Shown here: one piece after another, positions 5,908 to 12,111 of the stretch
Layout of the letters: the number at the start of each line of letters is the position of its first letter
Numbering within the stretch: the stretch's first letter is position 1
From: Candidatus Martarchaeota archaeon
Lineage (GTDB): Archaea; Micrarchaeota; Micrarchaeia; Micrarchaeales; Micrarchaeaceae
Reading direction: 5' to 3'
Length of the DNA: 12,111 bases
Assembly (NCBI GenBank): GCA_023474155.1
Contig: JAMCYJ010000014.1
Span: 1-12,111, forward strand
The notes under the pieces: model-generated
The model's database searches: none
What the model saw: the letters and a program-made list of their open reading frames with translations, nothing else
What the model was told of the DNA's origin: nothing
Translations under genes and position numbers: made by a program

Positions 5908-7767
5908 ATGAACTCTGAATACTGCAAGGAAATTGGATTTTTGTGCGGTCTAGAAATACACCAGAGGCTTGACACGGAGCGTAAGCTTTTCTGCTCTTGC
6001 AGTTCAAAGGTAGAGGAGGACAGGGGAATAGGATCAGTGTTCAGGTTCCAGAGGGCAGTGTCGGGCGAGAGGGGCTTGACTGACGTATCGGCTGAATTTG
6101 AGGAGACGAAAAACAGGAAGTTTGTATATGCCCTGGAAAGCGCGCACTCATGCCTTGTGGACATAGACGAGGAGCCCCCGCACGAGCTGGACGCGGGCGC
6201 GCTCAGGTCTGCGCTTGCGCTTGCGCGCTCACTCGGCATGAAAATATTTAACGAGCTCCAGATAATGCGCAAGGTGATTGTAGACGGAAGTAATCCCGGC
6301 GCGTTTCAGAGAACGATAATGGTAGGAGACAGCGGCATGCTGGACATGGGAAGTTTTAAGATAGATATACCCTCAATGTTCCTTGAGGAGGAGTCGAGCG
6401 GCATAATATCCTCTTCTGCGGAGAGCATTATTTATGATACGTCAAGGCTTGGGATCCCTCTTATAGAGATTGATACTGATTTTCATATACCTACGCCTCA
6501 GGATGTAAAAGAGGTTGCCCTGCGTATAGGCAAGCTTCTGAGAATTTCAGGATTCTCGCAGAGGGGCATAGGATCTATAAGGCAGGATGTGAATGTTTCA
6601 ATACGCGGCGGGGCGCGAGTCGAGATAAAGGGGTTCCAAGACATCGGCAACATGGATAAGTTCATTGAAAATGAGATTCTGCGCCAGCAAAATATCCTGA
6701 AGATAAATAACATGATAAAGAACGCGCGTGCCTCTCTTTCAGAGCCGAAGGATATAACCCACATTTTTGCCGAAGCCAAAAGCCCTCTTATAAACTTCCA
6801 GCTCAGCAGAAAAGGCATTGTCATTGGCATGAGGCTTGCGAATTTCAAAGGCGTGCTTGGCACAGAGGTAAACTCTGAAAGAAGGTTCGGCACCGAGGTC
6901 AGCGACTACGCGAAAATAGGAGGCGTCAATGGAATCATACATGGGGACGAAGGCATAGACAAATACGGGTTTAGCGAAGTCGAGGCGCGCGCAATCAGGG
7001 ACGAGCTCGGCATCGATGGAAATGATTCTTTCATAATTGTGGCAGGAATGAAAAGAAACTGCGAGAATGCTATCAGGTTTGCAAGGATGAGGCTTGAATA
7101 CGCCTTGTCAGGCAGGATTCCTGAGGAGACGAGAGGAGTCAGCAATGCGGATCTGTTCACTACGAAATTCCTCAGGCCTGTGCCTGGCAGTGCAAGGATG
7201 TATCCAGAGACCGACCTCAGGACAGTGCGCATAACGCAGGCGATGCTTGAGGATGCAGACGCGAATGCGCCTTGCATTGAAAAGGAGGAAGAATCTCTGA
7301 AGGCGCAAATAAAAAGCAGTGGTCTCCGCGAGCAGATGATGATGTCCCCAAGATATGGACTTTACAAATTGGCAGTGTCGTCGACGGACATAAGTCCTGA
7401 GGTTGTGGCTAACGTGCTTGTGCAGAAGTTCACAGAGCTGCGCCGAGCAGGGTACTACGTTGAGAAGATCCCTGAGGAAAAAATAGTTGAAATCTTCAGG
7501 CTCTATGCAGACTCAAAAATAACAAAGCAGGCGATCGATGAGTTACTCAAAGAGAGCTCTAAGACAAACGAGAGCATATCACAGATAGTGTTAAGAAAGT
7601 CACTCATGAAGCTGGATGCGCCAAGGCTTGCAGAGCTTGTGCAGAACGCGATGCGCAGCGCAAATACGAAAGACAGGGCAAAGATTATAGCAGCAGTGAT
7701 GTCCGCCAACAGGCTGAACATCGACGGCGACGAGCTCAACAAACTGCTCGACAGGCTGCTATCGTGA
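5908..7767 (+). CDS. gatE: Glutamyl-tRNA(Gln) amidotransferase subunit E
   Basis: 619 aa, usual GatE length. With GatD, it converts Glu-tRNA(Gln) to Gln-tRNA(Gln) in the cytoplasm; GatE binds the tRNA and activates the glutamyl group with ATP, while GatD (not in this window) supplies ammonia. N-terminal GatB/E catalytic region: GLEIHQRLDT (14-23), KLFCSCSS (26-33), DEEPPHELD (87-95), MRKVIVDGSNPGAFQRT (120-136), SRLGIPLIEIDT (179-190), IGSIRQDVNVSI (221-232) and EIKGFQDI (239-246). A GAD-type insert (about 300-400), shared with bacterial AspRS and absent from GatB, identifies GatE rather than GatB. After GSARMYPETDLR (427-438) comes the helical YqeY-like tail (about 490-619). The ATG at 5908 fits the family N-terminus. 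Where relatives usually read LEEDA, this one reads LEEESS (159-164). Preceded by an AT-rich divergent promoter; no SD. Confidence 0.96.
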   Translation: MNSEYCKEIGFLCGLEIHQRLDTERKLFCSCSSKVEEDRGIGSVFRFQRAVSGERGLTDVSAEFEETKNRKFVYALESAHSCLVDIDEEPPHELDAGALRSALALARSLGMKIFNELQIMRKVIVDGSNPGAFQRTIMVGDSGMLDMGSFKIDIPSMFLEEESSGIISSSAESIIYDTSRLGIPLIEIDTDFHIPTPQDVKEVALRIGKLLRISGFSQRGIGSIRQDVNVSIRGGARVEIKGFQDIGNMDKFIENEILRQQNILKINNMIKNARASLSEPKDITHIFAEAKSPLINFQLSRKGIVIGMRLANFKGVLGTEVNSERRFGTEVSDYAKIGGVNGIIHGDEGIDKYGFSEVEARAIRDELGIDGNDSFIIVAGMKRNCENAIRFARMRLEYALSGRIPEETRGVSNADLFTTKFLRPVPGSARMYPETDLRTVRITQAMLEDADANAPCIEKEEESLKAQIKSSGLREQMMMSPRYGLYKLAVSSTDISPEVVANVLVQKFTELRRAGYYVEKIPEEKIVEIFRLYADSKITKQAIDELLKESSKTNESISQIVLRKSLMKLDAPRLAELVQNAMRSANTKDRAKIIAAVMSANRLNIDGDELNKLLDRLLS

Positions 7768-7805
7768 ACTCGCGCAGCCGAAGCAGATGCGGCAGGAGGC
7801 TTGGC

Positions 7806-7823
7806 TTGCCGTTGATACGGCAA
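7806..7823 (+). other. Hairpin downstream of gatE
   Basis: TTGCCG and CGGCAA form a perfect 6-bp stem around a 6-nt loop, 38 nt after the gatE stop. No T run follows directly, so it is not a clear terminator; it may be a 3' UTR structure. Confidence 0.35.
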
Positions 7824-7842
7824 CAGCTATATGCTAAAGTCT

Positions 7843-7869
7843 ATGGATATCTATTTATAAAATATCCAT
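7843..7869. promoter_or_regulatory. 8-bp inverted repeat enclosing a TATA-like element
   Basis: ATGGATAT (7843-7850) and ATATCCAT (7862-7869) are perfect inverted copies around an 11-bp centre that contains TTTATAAA. This layout, an operator-like pair of half-sites straddling a TATA box, would let a dimeric regulator block TBP. It could also be an RNA hairpin after gatE. The gap 7768-8053 otherwise shows no gene; 7880-8040 is AT-rich with T tracts. Confidence 0.4.
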
Positions 7870-7996
7870 TAGGGTCGTCCTTGTCGCCAATTTATTAGTG
7901 GAAAGAAAAAAAACAAAATACTTCTGTGCAGTTAAATTTTCAGCAGCCCATAGCAAAGGCAATTAAATTATACCTTTTTATTTATTGCTTTTCAAT

Positions 7997-8007
7997 TTAT
8001 TATATTG
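7997..8007 (+). promoter_or_regulatory. Putative TATA region of the DUF488 gene
   Basis: TTATTATATTG lies about 50 nt before the ATG at 8054; a start 25 nt downstream would give a leader of roughly 25 nt. There is no SD sequence before the gene. Other AT-rich candidates nearby cannot be excluded. Confidence 0.25.
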
Positions 8008-8053
8008 CATTTTTGGTTTGCTTTTGCAATAAAAAAATGCCGCCAAAGATTAA

Positions 8054-8422
8054 ATGATAAGAATAAAAAGAGTGTTCGACAAGTTTGCGCTGAACAACGA
8101 GACAAGAGTGCTTGTTGACAGGTTCTGGCCAAGGGGGATAAAGAAGAGCTCTAGGAAGATAGACCTGTGGCTGAAGAATATAGGCCCTAGCAACGAGCTG
8201 AGGAAATGGTTCTCGCACGATCCTAAGAAATGGATGGAGTTCAAGACGCGCTACAAGGAGGAACTTAAGACAAACAAGGACCTGCTCAAGCTGCTGAGGC
8301 TTGCCAGAATGGACGACAATGTAGTGCTGGTATACTCGTCAAGCGACGAGAAACATAATACCGCAGTGGTTCTCCTGCAGATAATCGAAAAAAAGCTGAA
8401 AAGCAAGTCCCAAATATATTAA
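8054..8422 (+). CDS. DUF488 (YeaO-like) family protein
   Basis: 122 aa, full length for the short YeaO-like branch of DUF488, a widespread family of unknown biochemical function. Diagnostic patterns are RVLVDRFWPRGIKK (about residues 18-31), DLWLKNIGPSNELRKWF (about 37-53), HDPKKWMEF (about 55-63), and a C-terminal strand VVLVYSSSDEKHN (about 89-101). It has no signal peptide or membrane helix and is cytoplasmic. The lysine- and arginine-rich surface is usual for the family. It stands alone, 286 nt after gatE and 133 nt before the next gene, so it is probably transcribed separately. The ATG at 8054 fits the family N-terminus. It overlaps a six-codon reading frame (8037-8057) by ATGA. Confidence 0.9.
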   Translation: MIRIKRVFDKFALNNETRVLVDRFWPRGIKKSSRKIDLWLKNIGPSNELRKWFSHDPKKWMEFKTRYKEELKTNKDLLKLLRLARMDDNVVLVYSSSDEKHNTAVVLLQIIEKKLKSKSQIY

Positions 8423-8440
8423 CCGCTGCATACTGCGCCG

Positions 8441-8488
8441 TGGGAATTTATATTATTTTATATGTTAATTTAATAGTTTATATTCCCA
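8441..8488 (+). other. Inverted repeat after the DUF488 gene
   Basis: TGGGAAT (8441-8447) and ATTCCCA (8482-8488) are perfect inverted copies separated by 34 AT-rich bases. It may form the stem of a 3' hairpin or mark a regulator site between DUF488 and the next gene. Confidence 0.3.
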
Positions 8489-8532
8489 TTTATTTTATAG
8501 GTTATATTTTTATTTATTTCATTTTATTATTT
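8489..8532 (+). terminator. T-rich transcription terminator region after DUF488
   Basis: Several T tracts (TTTATTTTAT, ATATTTTTATTTATTTC, ATTTTATTATTT) follow the inverted repeat. Archaeal termination commonly uses such oligo-T stretches on the coding strand. Which tract is used cannot be read from sequence. Confidence 0.35.
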
Positions 8533-8538
8533 ATAAAA
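8530..8538 (+). promoter_or_regulatory. TATA box of a leaderless transcript for the 691-aa membrane protein
   Basis: TTTATAAAA is centred 22 nt before the first ATG (8556) and 25 nt before the second (8559). That is the usual TATA-to-start distance, so the mRNA probably begins at or beside the start codon. No SD sequence is present, which agrees. Confidence 0.55.
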
Positions 8539-8555
8539 ACTGCGTAAAACCTGGT

Positions 8556-10631
8556 ATGATGTTCAAGCATAAAATTTATTTTTTGTCGATTTTGCTGTTG
8601 TCTATGTCCATGGCGGGCAGCGCAGGCGCGATGTCATTTCCGCTTAACAATTCAGTCACCGCAAATTCTCTGAACGCATCATTCCGCTCCTATCTCGCAT
8701 TTTATTTCCCTAACAAGACCATAAGTTTGTCATCTTTCTATTCCTACTTTACCAATAGCAGTTCGTATGTTGTAATGCAGCTCAAAGCCGGCAATCAAAG
8801 CTTCGTTCTGATAAACACTTCAGGCAGAAAATATTCCCTTGTCACGAGCAGCAGCCAGGCTCTTTCAATATTTGATTCAATATTCTCAAAGGCGAATTTT
8901 GTAAACCAGACAGATATATCAAGCTTAAAGCATCAAATGGCAATGTTCAATGACGAAAGCAATGCATCGATAGGCACCTGTCTTTATATCACGGGCCTGA
9001 CAAGGTTCCAGTGCACTCTTTCAAACTACTGCCAGTCCTGCTCCTCGGTTCCTGCGTGCAATAGTGATATGCAGGCTGTTGGCGGCCCCGCCTCCCCTTT
9101 CGGATACGGCATAATGAATTTTTCAAAGCAGTACTCGCAGCTCAACACAACTTATCACCAGTATTTTTCTATCCTGTCAGGCATAAACAACTCTAATTTC
9201 GTAAATCAGCTCGCCGCGCTCAATTCAACGCTAAATAATATAACATCGATAGCGCAGAAAATGCCGCAAAATCCGGTGTTTCCATTAAACCAGACAATGT
9301 TTAAATTGCTTAATACCTGCCCTGTAGGCGCGCTGCCGCTGCAAATGCCGTGGTACTGCGTAGACATAGGGTATTGCCCTTCTCTGACATTCAACTATTC
9401 GCTTATCTCAAGTTCGCACCAGCTGATAAGCAACGAGCTTTCATCGAAACAAGAGGTAGCATCGATCGCGTCATCCTCTGCAGCGCTTGCGGCTACATAT
9501 TCAGAGGCGGCGATACAGACGTATAACAAGACCCAGTTCAGTCTGCTCATGAACAGGGCAACACCTCTTTATTCGTCAATATTGAATAAGTCAAGCGTAC
9601 TTCTGTCAAAGGCGAACGACACTGCTCTTTCCCTATCGCTTGCAAACCTTACAGGAATTTATTCGACGATAAAGTCAAAGTCCTTATATCAGAACATTTC
9701 AATTGCAGGTAATTCTTTATTGCTTGCGATTAACAGGACCCAAACCTTGTATTCGGAAGCGGATGCAATGTACAACAAAATTCAGAACCTGTCGCTTAAT
9801 AACACTGCGCTGATACTCAAGGACGAGCTGGGCTTCAAGCAGATTCCATACAGCCTAGCGTACATCGGATCAGAGCAGCAGTCGATAAATCTTATGCTCG
9901 CAGGCAAGGTAAATCTCAGCAACTCTAATTCGATAGTCTCTTCATTGAACAGCATAAGCGCAGGCATCAACGCAGTCAAAGTCCCCTCATATCCGGCACT
10001 GGTTTCATTGAAGAACTTTGCGGAGCCTTTTGTCATGGCTGTCATGTCGATGGACATTCCAGTATTCATAAAGCTGCAGTTTGCGTATCTGCTTGTCCCT
10101 ATCCTATTCCTGCTCATCGGCATAATGGCAATCATAATATTATATATCATATACGCAGCAATGAATGTAAAAGCCAAGCGCAAGGAAAGAAGCGGGCTAT
10201 GGAAATACGCCTTTGTCGCATGCATACTGGCCATGCTGGTTGCAGTATATTATTCATACGGCATCGCAGCGCAGGCGAACAGCTTCCTGCCCATAAGCGC
10301 ATTTTCAGAGCAGATGAACAAGTCGAGCGTGGTTGCGATAGCAGCCCCTCAGGCGAGCTCAAGCTGCGTTTCATTGCTGCAGGGCAACATAACAAAGGCT
10401 GGCAAGACGCCGATAGTCCTTCAGCTCAATGCGACATGCAATCTGCTGTATAGCAGCCAATGCATAGATACATATCTGAGCAAGGGCATGCCAGTCATAT
10501 ATATAAATTCCAGCTCAGGGACATTCCTGTCTTACAAAGGGCTCTATGGCACGATACTTTATGCAAACGCTTCTGCCACAGGGCCTCAGTGCCTTGCCAG
10601 CAGGCTTTTATTTGCCCAGCGGGCAAAATGA
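8556..10631 (+). CDS. Secreted/membrane-anchored surface protein of unknown function, 691 aa
   Basis: I do not recognise a described family. A signal peptide (about residues 1-25, ending GSAGA) precedes a 480-residue ectodomain rich in Ser, Asn and Thr, with about 29 N-x-S/T sequons over the whole protein, pointing to N-glycosylation. A cysteine cluster lies at 142, 153, 159, 162 and 168, and a second at 255, 268 and 274; these may be disulfides. The middle (about 280-470) is mostly helical and possibly coiled. TM1 is about 508-536, then a short basic cytoplasmic loop (KAKRKERSG), TM2 about 550-571, and a C-terminal ectodomain (about 572-691) with cysteines 604, 628, 636 and 679. That last domain resembles the ectodomain of the 194-aa protein encoded downstream. 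The start could be either of two adjacent ATGs (8556 or 8559). The gene appears leaderless. Confidence 0.85.
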   Translation: MMFKHKIYFLSILLLSMSMAGSAGAMSFPLNNSVTANSLNASFRSYLAFYFPNKTISLSSFYSYFTNSSSYVVMQLKAGNQSFVLINTSGRKYSLVTSSSQALSIFDSIFSKANFVNQTDISSLKHQMAMFNDESNASIGTCLYITGLTRFQCTLSNYCQSCSSVPACNSDMQAVGGPASPFGYGIMNFSKQYSQLNTTYHQYFSILSGINNSNFVNQLAALNSTLNNITSIAQKMPQNPVFPLNQTMFKLLNTCPVGALPLQMPWYCVDIGYCPSLTFNYSLISSSHQLISNELSSKQEVASIASSSAALAATYSEAAIQTYNKTQFSLLMNRATPLYSSILNKSSVLLSKANDTALSLSLANLTGIYSTIKSKSLYQNISIAGNSLLLAINRTQTLYSEADAMYNKIQNLSLNNTALILKDELGFKQIPYSLAYIGSEQQSINLMLAGKVNLSNSNSIVSSLNSISAGINAVKVPSYPALVSLKNFAEPFVMAVMSMDIPVFIKLQFAYLLVPILFLLIGIMAIIILYIIYAAMNVKAKRKERSGLWKYAFVACILAMLVAVYYSYGIAAQANSFLPISAFSEQMNKSSVVAIAAPQASSSCVSLLQGNITKAGKTPIVLQLNATCNLLYSSQCIDTYLSKGMPVIYINSSSGTFLSYKGLYGTILYANASATGPQCLASRLLFAQRAK

Positions 10632-10697
10632 GAAACAAGCAGGCGCGACTGCAGCGGCGCGGGGATACGGATATGCGGTTAACAATTAATAAAATAT

Positions 10698-10841
10698 AAA
10701 TTAAGAAAGGATTAACTAAAAAACAATTAAGAAATAATTAAAAAACAATAATCTAAAATGCAGGAACAAATTAAGAAATGATTAACTAAAAAACAATTAA
10801 GAAATAATTAAAAAACAATAATCTAAAATGCAGGAACAAAT
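10698..10841. repeat. 70-bp tandem repeat, two copies
   Basis: Two head-to-tail copies with an exact period of 70 bp (10701-10770 and 10771-10840) and one mismatch (G at 10709, T at 10779); the match extends 3 bp left and 1 bp right. Each unit itself holds two related sub-repeats starting TTAAGAAA and ending AAAAAACAA, then a unique part with CTAAAATGCAGG. The array fills most of the 254-bp gap between the 691-aa and 194-aa genes; no gene is seen in the gap, and 10632-10690 is a GC-richer tail without recognisable signals. Confidence 0.93.
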
Positions 10842-10873
10842 CAAAATAAGAATGGTAAAATAATAATTAATCA

Positions 10874-10880
10874 AGGTGGG
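10874..10880 (+). promoter_or_regulatory. Ribosome binding site of the 194-aa membrane protein gene
   Basis: AGGTGGG ends 5 nt before the ATG at 10886 and matches the AGGTG core of the archaeal SD. It supports this start and implies a leadered or co-transcribed message, unlike the 691-aa gene. Confidence 0.55.
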
Positions 10881-10885
10881 ATATC

Positions 10886-11470
10886 ATGCCAGATGTAAAA
10901 CATACGAAAAACAAATCCGCTGCGAAAAGTCAGAAGGATGCAGCTGCGCGCGGCAAGGAATCCGCGGCAAAAGCAGCTACCAAAAAATATATAGTAGTGG
11001 CGTCTGCGATTTTGCTGCTTATAATACTTTTTTCTGCATTCTATTTCGGATATCGCGGCGCCGGCGCAAAAAGCAAATACGGGTTCAGTACATTCCAGAG
11101 CAATTTCGACGCTTCAAGCAATGTGTCTATAGTAGTCGATTACAATTCCTCAGCATTCCAATACGAGATAGGCTGCGCAACAAATATAATATACAATCTA
11201 GTAAGCTCGCGCATAAAAAATTCTGCAAGCATAACGTTTTTTGTAATTAATTCGACAAATTGCACTTATCTGCAAAACGGCCTTGGCAAGATAGCGAAAA
11301 ACTACAGCTACGCCAGCCCTGCGGCATGCATAGATATTGCGCAGAAGCATCCGGCAATATTCATCAACTCCAGCGCAGTCAACAATACCGTCATAAAACC
11401 AAATGCCCTTTATATCTCCGGCAACGACGATTTTCTAAAGCAGTGCGGAATTGCATCGATAATAAAATAA
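10886..11470 (+). CDS. Single-pass membrane protein with small four-cysteine ectodomain, 194 aa
   Basis: Not a family I recognise. Residues 1-33 are a Lys/Ala-rich, charged cytoplasmic tail; 35-56 is one membrane helix (hydrophobic run IVVASAILLLIILFSAFYF), positive side in; the rest is extracytoplasmic. The ectodomain alternates strand and helix: SIVVD, a helix starting at C97, ITFFVI, C126, a helix starting at ACID (C148), AIFINSS, ALYISG, then KQCGIAS (C187). It has several N-x-S/T sequons. The order of elements and four cysteines, and the patterns CID...INSS...LY...QC-x-x-A-S, parallel the C-terminal domain of the 691-aa protein upstream, suggesting paralogous domains. It is separated from that gene by the 70-bp tandem repeat; a strong SD precedes the ATG. 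Confidence 0.85.
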   Translation: MPDVKHTKNKSAAKSQKDAAARGKESAAKAATKKYIVVASAILLLIILFSAFYFGYRGAGAKSKYGFSTFQSNFDASSNVSIVVDYNSSAFQYEIGCATNIIYNLVSSRIKNSASITFFVINSTNCTYLQNGLGKIAKNYSYASPAACIDIAQKHPAIFINSSAVNNTVIKPNALYISGNDDFLKQCGIASIIK

Positions 11471-11487
11471 TAGGCGGGATTTATATT

Positions 11488-11610
11488 ATGCCTGAAATAT
11501 TTTTGTTGACAAGAGGCCGATTTGAGGGCAGGATTTTTCTCAATTTTGTGCTTTTTGAATGCCTGTCGTTGAAAGATCAATTTTCCGCAACAATTTTAAA
11601 CTCTTACTAA
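11488..11610 (+). CDS. Possible 40-aa small protein, doubtful
   Basis: An ATG-started frame of 40 codons (MPEIFLLTRGRF... to SATILNSY) lies in the 162-nt gap between the 194-aa gene and the YIP1-like gene, 17 nt after the former's stop. A weak purine-rich GGCGGGAT precedes it. The product is mildly hydrophobic, with no recognised domain. Length alone does not distinguish it from chance, so treat it as a candidate only. Confidence 0.2.
   Translation: MPEIFLLTRGRFEGRIFLNFVLFECLSLKDQFSATILNSY
11594..11600 (+). promoter_or_regulatory. Putative TATA box of the YIP1-like gene
   Basis: TTTTAAA is centred about 36 nt before the GTG at 11633, allowing a leader of roughly 10 nt. An AAAGGT (11618-11623) nine bases before the GTG may act as a weak ribosome site. 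Confidence 0.25.
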
Positions 11611-11632
11611 AAATAATAAAGGTATAAAAAAG

Positions 11633-12111
11633 GTGTTAAAAATAACCGATTTAATAAATCCCATAAAAGAAGCATGGAATGTCATGCTGCATCCTGGACG
11701 CGCCAATACTACCAAAGGCCCAAGCTTTTACTACCGTGCCGTAATAATACCAGGCATAATCAATGCAATTATCGCCGCACTGCTCATTGCTGCATTTCCA
11801 TCTACTACTTCGCTTTTAGGTTCGTTAGGCCCTTTATTTGGATTCATTGTAGTTCTTCTTACAATGTTTCTCTTTATCCCTGCAAGCATAGTTATAGATA
11901 GTGCAATAATTCATTTATTCGCGAAACTTTTGTTCAGGGTGCTGAAACAGCCTTTCAACAATACGCTAACTGCAATATCCTATGCAATGTCCCCTGCTAT
12001 ATTTTTTTACTGGACTGAGGTACTTCCAGCGCCTGCAAATATAGTTGCAGTCATTATCGGAATATGGGCATTCGTTCTTGAGATATTCATGCTCTCAAAG
12101 ACACAGCAGGT
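11633..12111 (+). CDS. YIP1-like multi-pass membrane protein (partial, cut by window end)
   Basis: 159 codons are visible and the frame runs off the window, so the C-terminus is missing. The start is taken as GTG at 11633, because the first residues (LKITDLINPIKEAW) match the amphipathic stretch that opens archaeal and bacterial YIP1 proteins; the next in-frame ATG (11684) would remove it, and no ATG lies upstream before the stop at 11597. Hydrophobic segments lie at about residues 36-55, 66-90, 113-131 and 134-154. The late pattern QPFNNTLTAISYAMSPAIF followed by a G-x-W-A-F-V-L-E helix is typical of the YIP1 domain. In prokaryotes the family's role is unknown; eukaryotic members act in membrane traffic. 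It follows two surface-protein genes on the same strand and may act at the same membrane. Confidence 0.75.
   Translation, partial: MLKITDLINPIKEAWNVMLHPGRANTTKGPSFYYRAVIIPGIINAIIAALLIAAFPSTTSLLGSLGPLFGFIVVLLTMFLFIPASIVIDSAIIHLFAKLLFRVLKQPFNNTLTAISYAMSPAIFFYWTEVLPAPANIVAVIIGIWAFVLEIFMLSKTQQ

Noticed and set aside
6498..7308. Minus-strand reading frames opposite gatE
   Set aside because: Antisense shadows; gatE motifs are continuous on the plus strand.
10698..10841. Replication origin iterons
   Set aside because: Only two copies, no Orc1/Cdc6 gene or origin recognition box seen nearby; kept as a repeat of unknown role.
11260..11901. Plus-strand reading frames of 116 and 75 aa near the right end
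   Set aside because: They lie in other frames of the 194-aa gene and the YIP1-like gene, whose hydrophobic pattern and domain features fit the chosen frames.

Overview
The window reads as an archaeal chromosome segment. It encodes both subunits of the archaea-specific replicative polymerase D (DP1 and DP2), the archaea-specific amidotransferase subunit GatE, a UPF0147 protein, and a tRNA-Ser with an intron. AT-rich gaps carry TATA-like boxes, few genes have a Shine-Dalgarno (SD) sequence, and one gene looks leaderless. PolD excludes classical Crenarchaeota. The Asn/Ser-rich, sequon-loaded membrane proteins, moderate coding GC and a tRNA intron at a non-standard position suggest a DPANN archaeon, perhaps Micrarchaeota/ARMAN-like. 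That lineage guess is inference from style, not from any search.

Left part, minus strand (1-5749): UPF0147 gene (TTG start), then polB (DP1), then polC (DP2), with gaps of 8 and 4 nt, so almost certainly one operon. Downstream on the same strand, with its own TATA-like box, is a tRNA-Ser gene (145-272) whose anticodon loop is interrupted by about 44 nt. The last 10 nt of this tRNA plus 28 bp of downstream DNA are duplicated as a 38-bp direct repeat (51-88 and 117-154).

Middle, plus strand (5908-8422): after a 158-bp AT-rich divergent promoter region comes gatE, for indirect Gln-tRNA(Gln) synthesis. A 286-bp gap with two inverted repeats follows, then a small DUF488 gene.

Right part, plus strand (8556-12111): a cluster of membrane or surface genes. 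It holds a 691-aa protein with signal peptide, large glycosylation-prone ectodomain, two transmembrane (TM) helices and a C-terminal ectodomain; a gap with a perfect-period 70-bp tandem repeat; a 194-aa single-pass protein whose ectodomain looks homologous to the C-terminal domain of the 691-aa protein; and a YIP1-like multi-pass protein cut by the window end. The shared four-cysteine ectodomain on neighbouring proteins is the best candidate here for an undescribed system.
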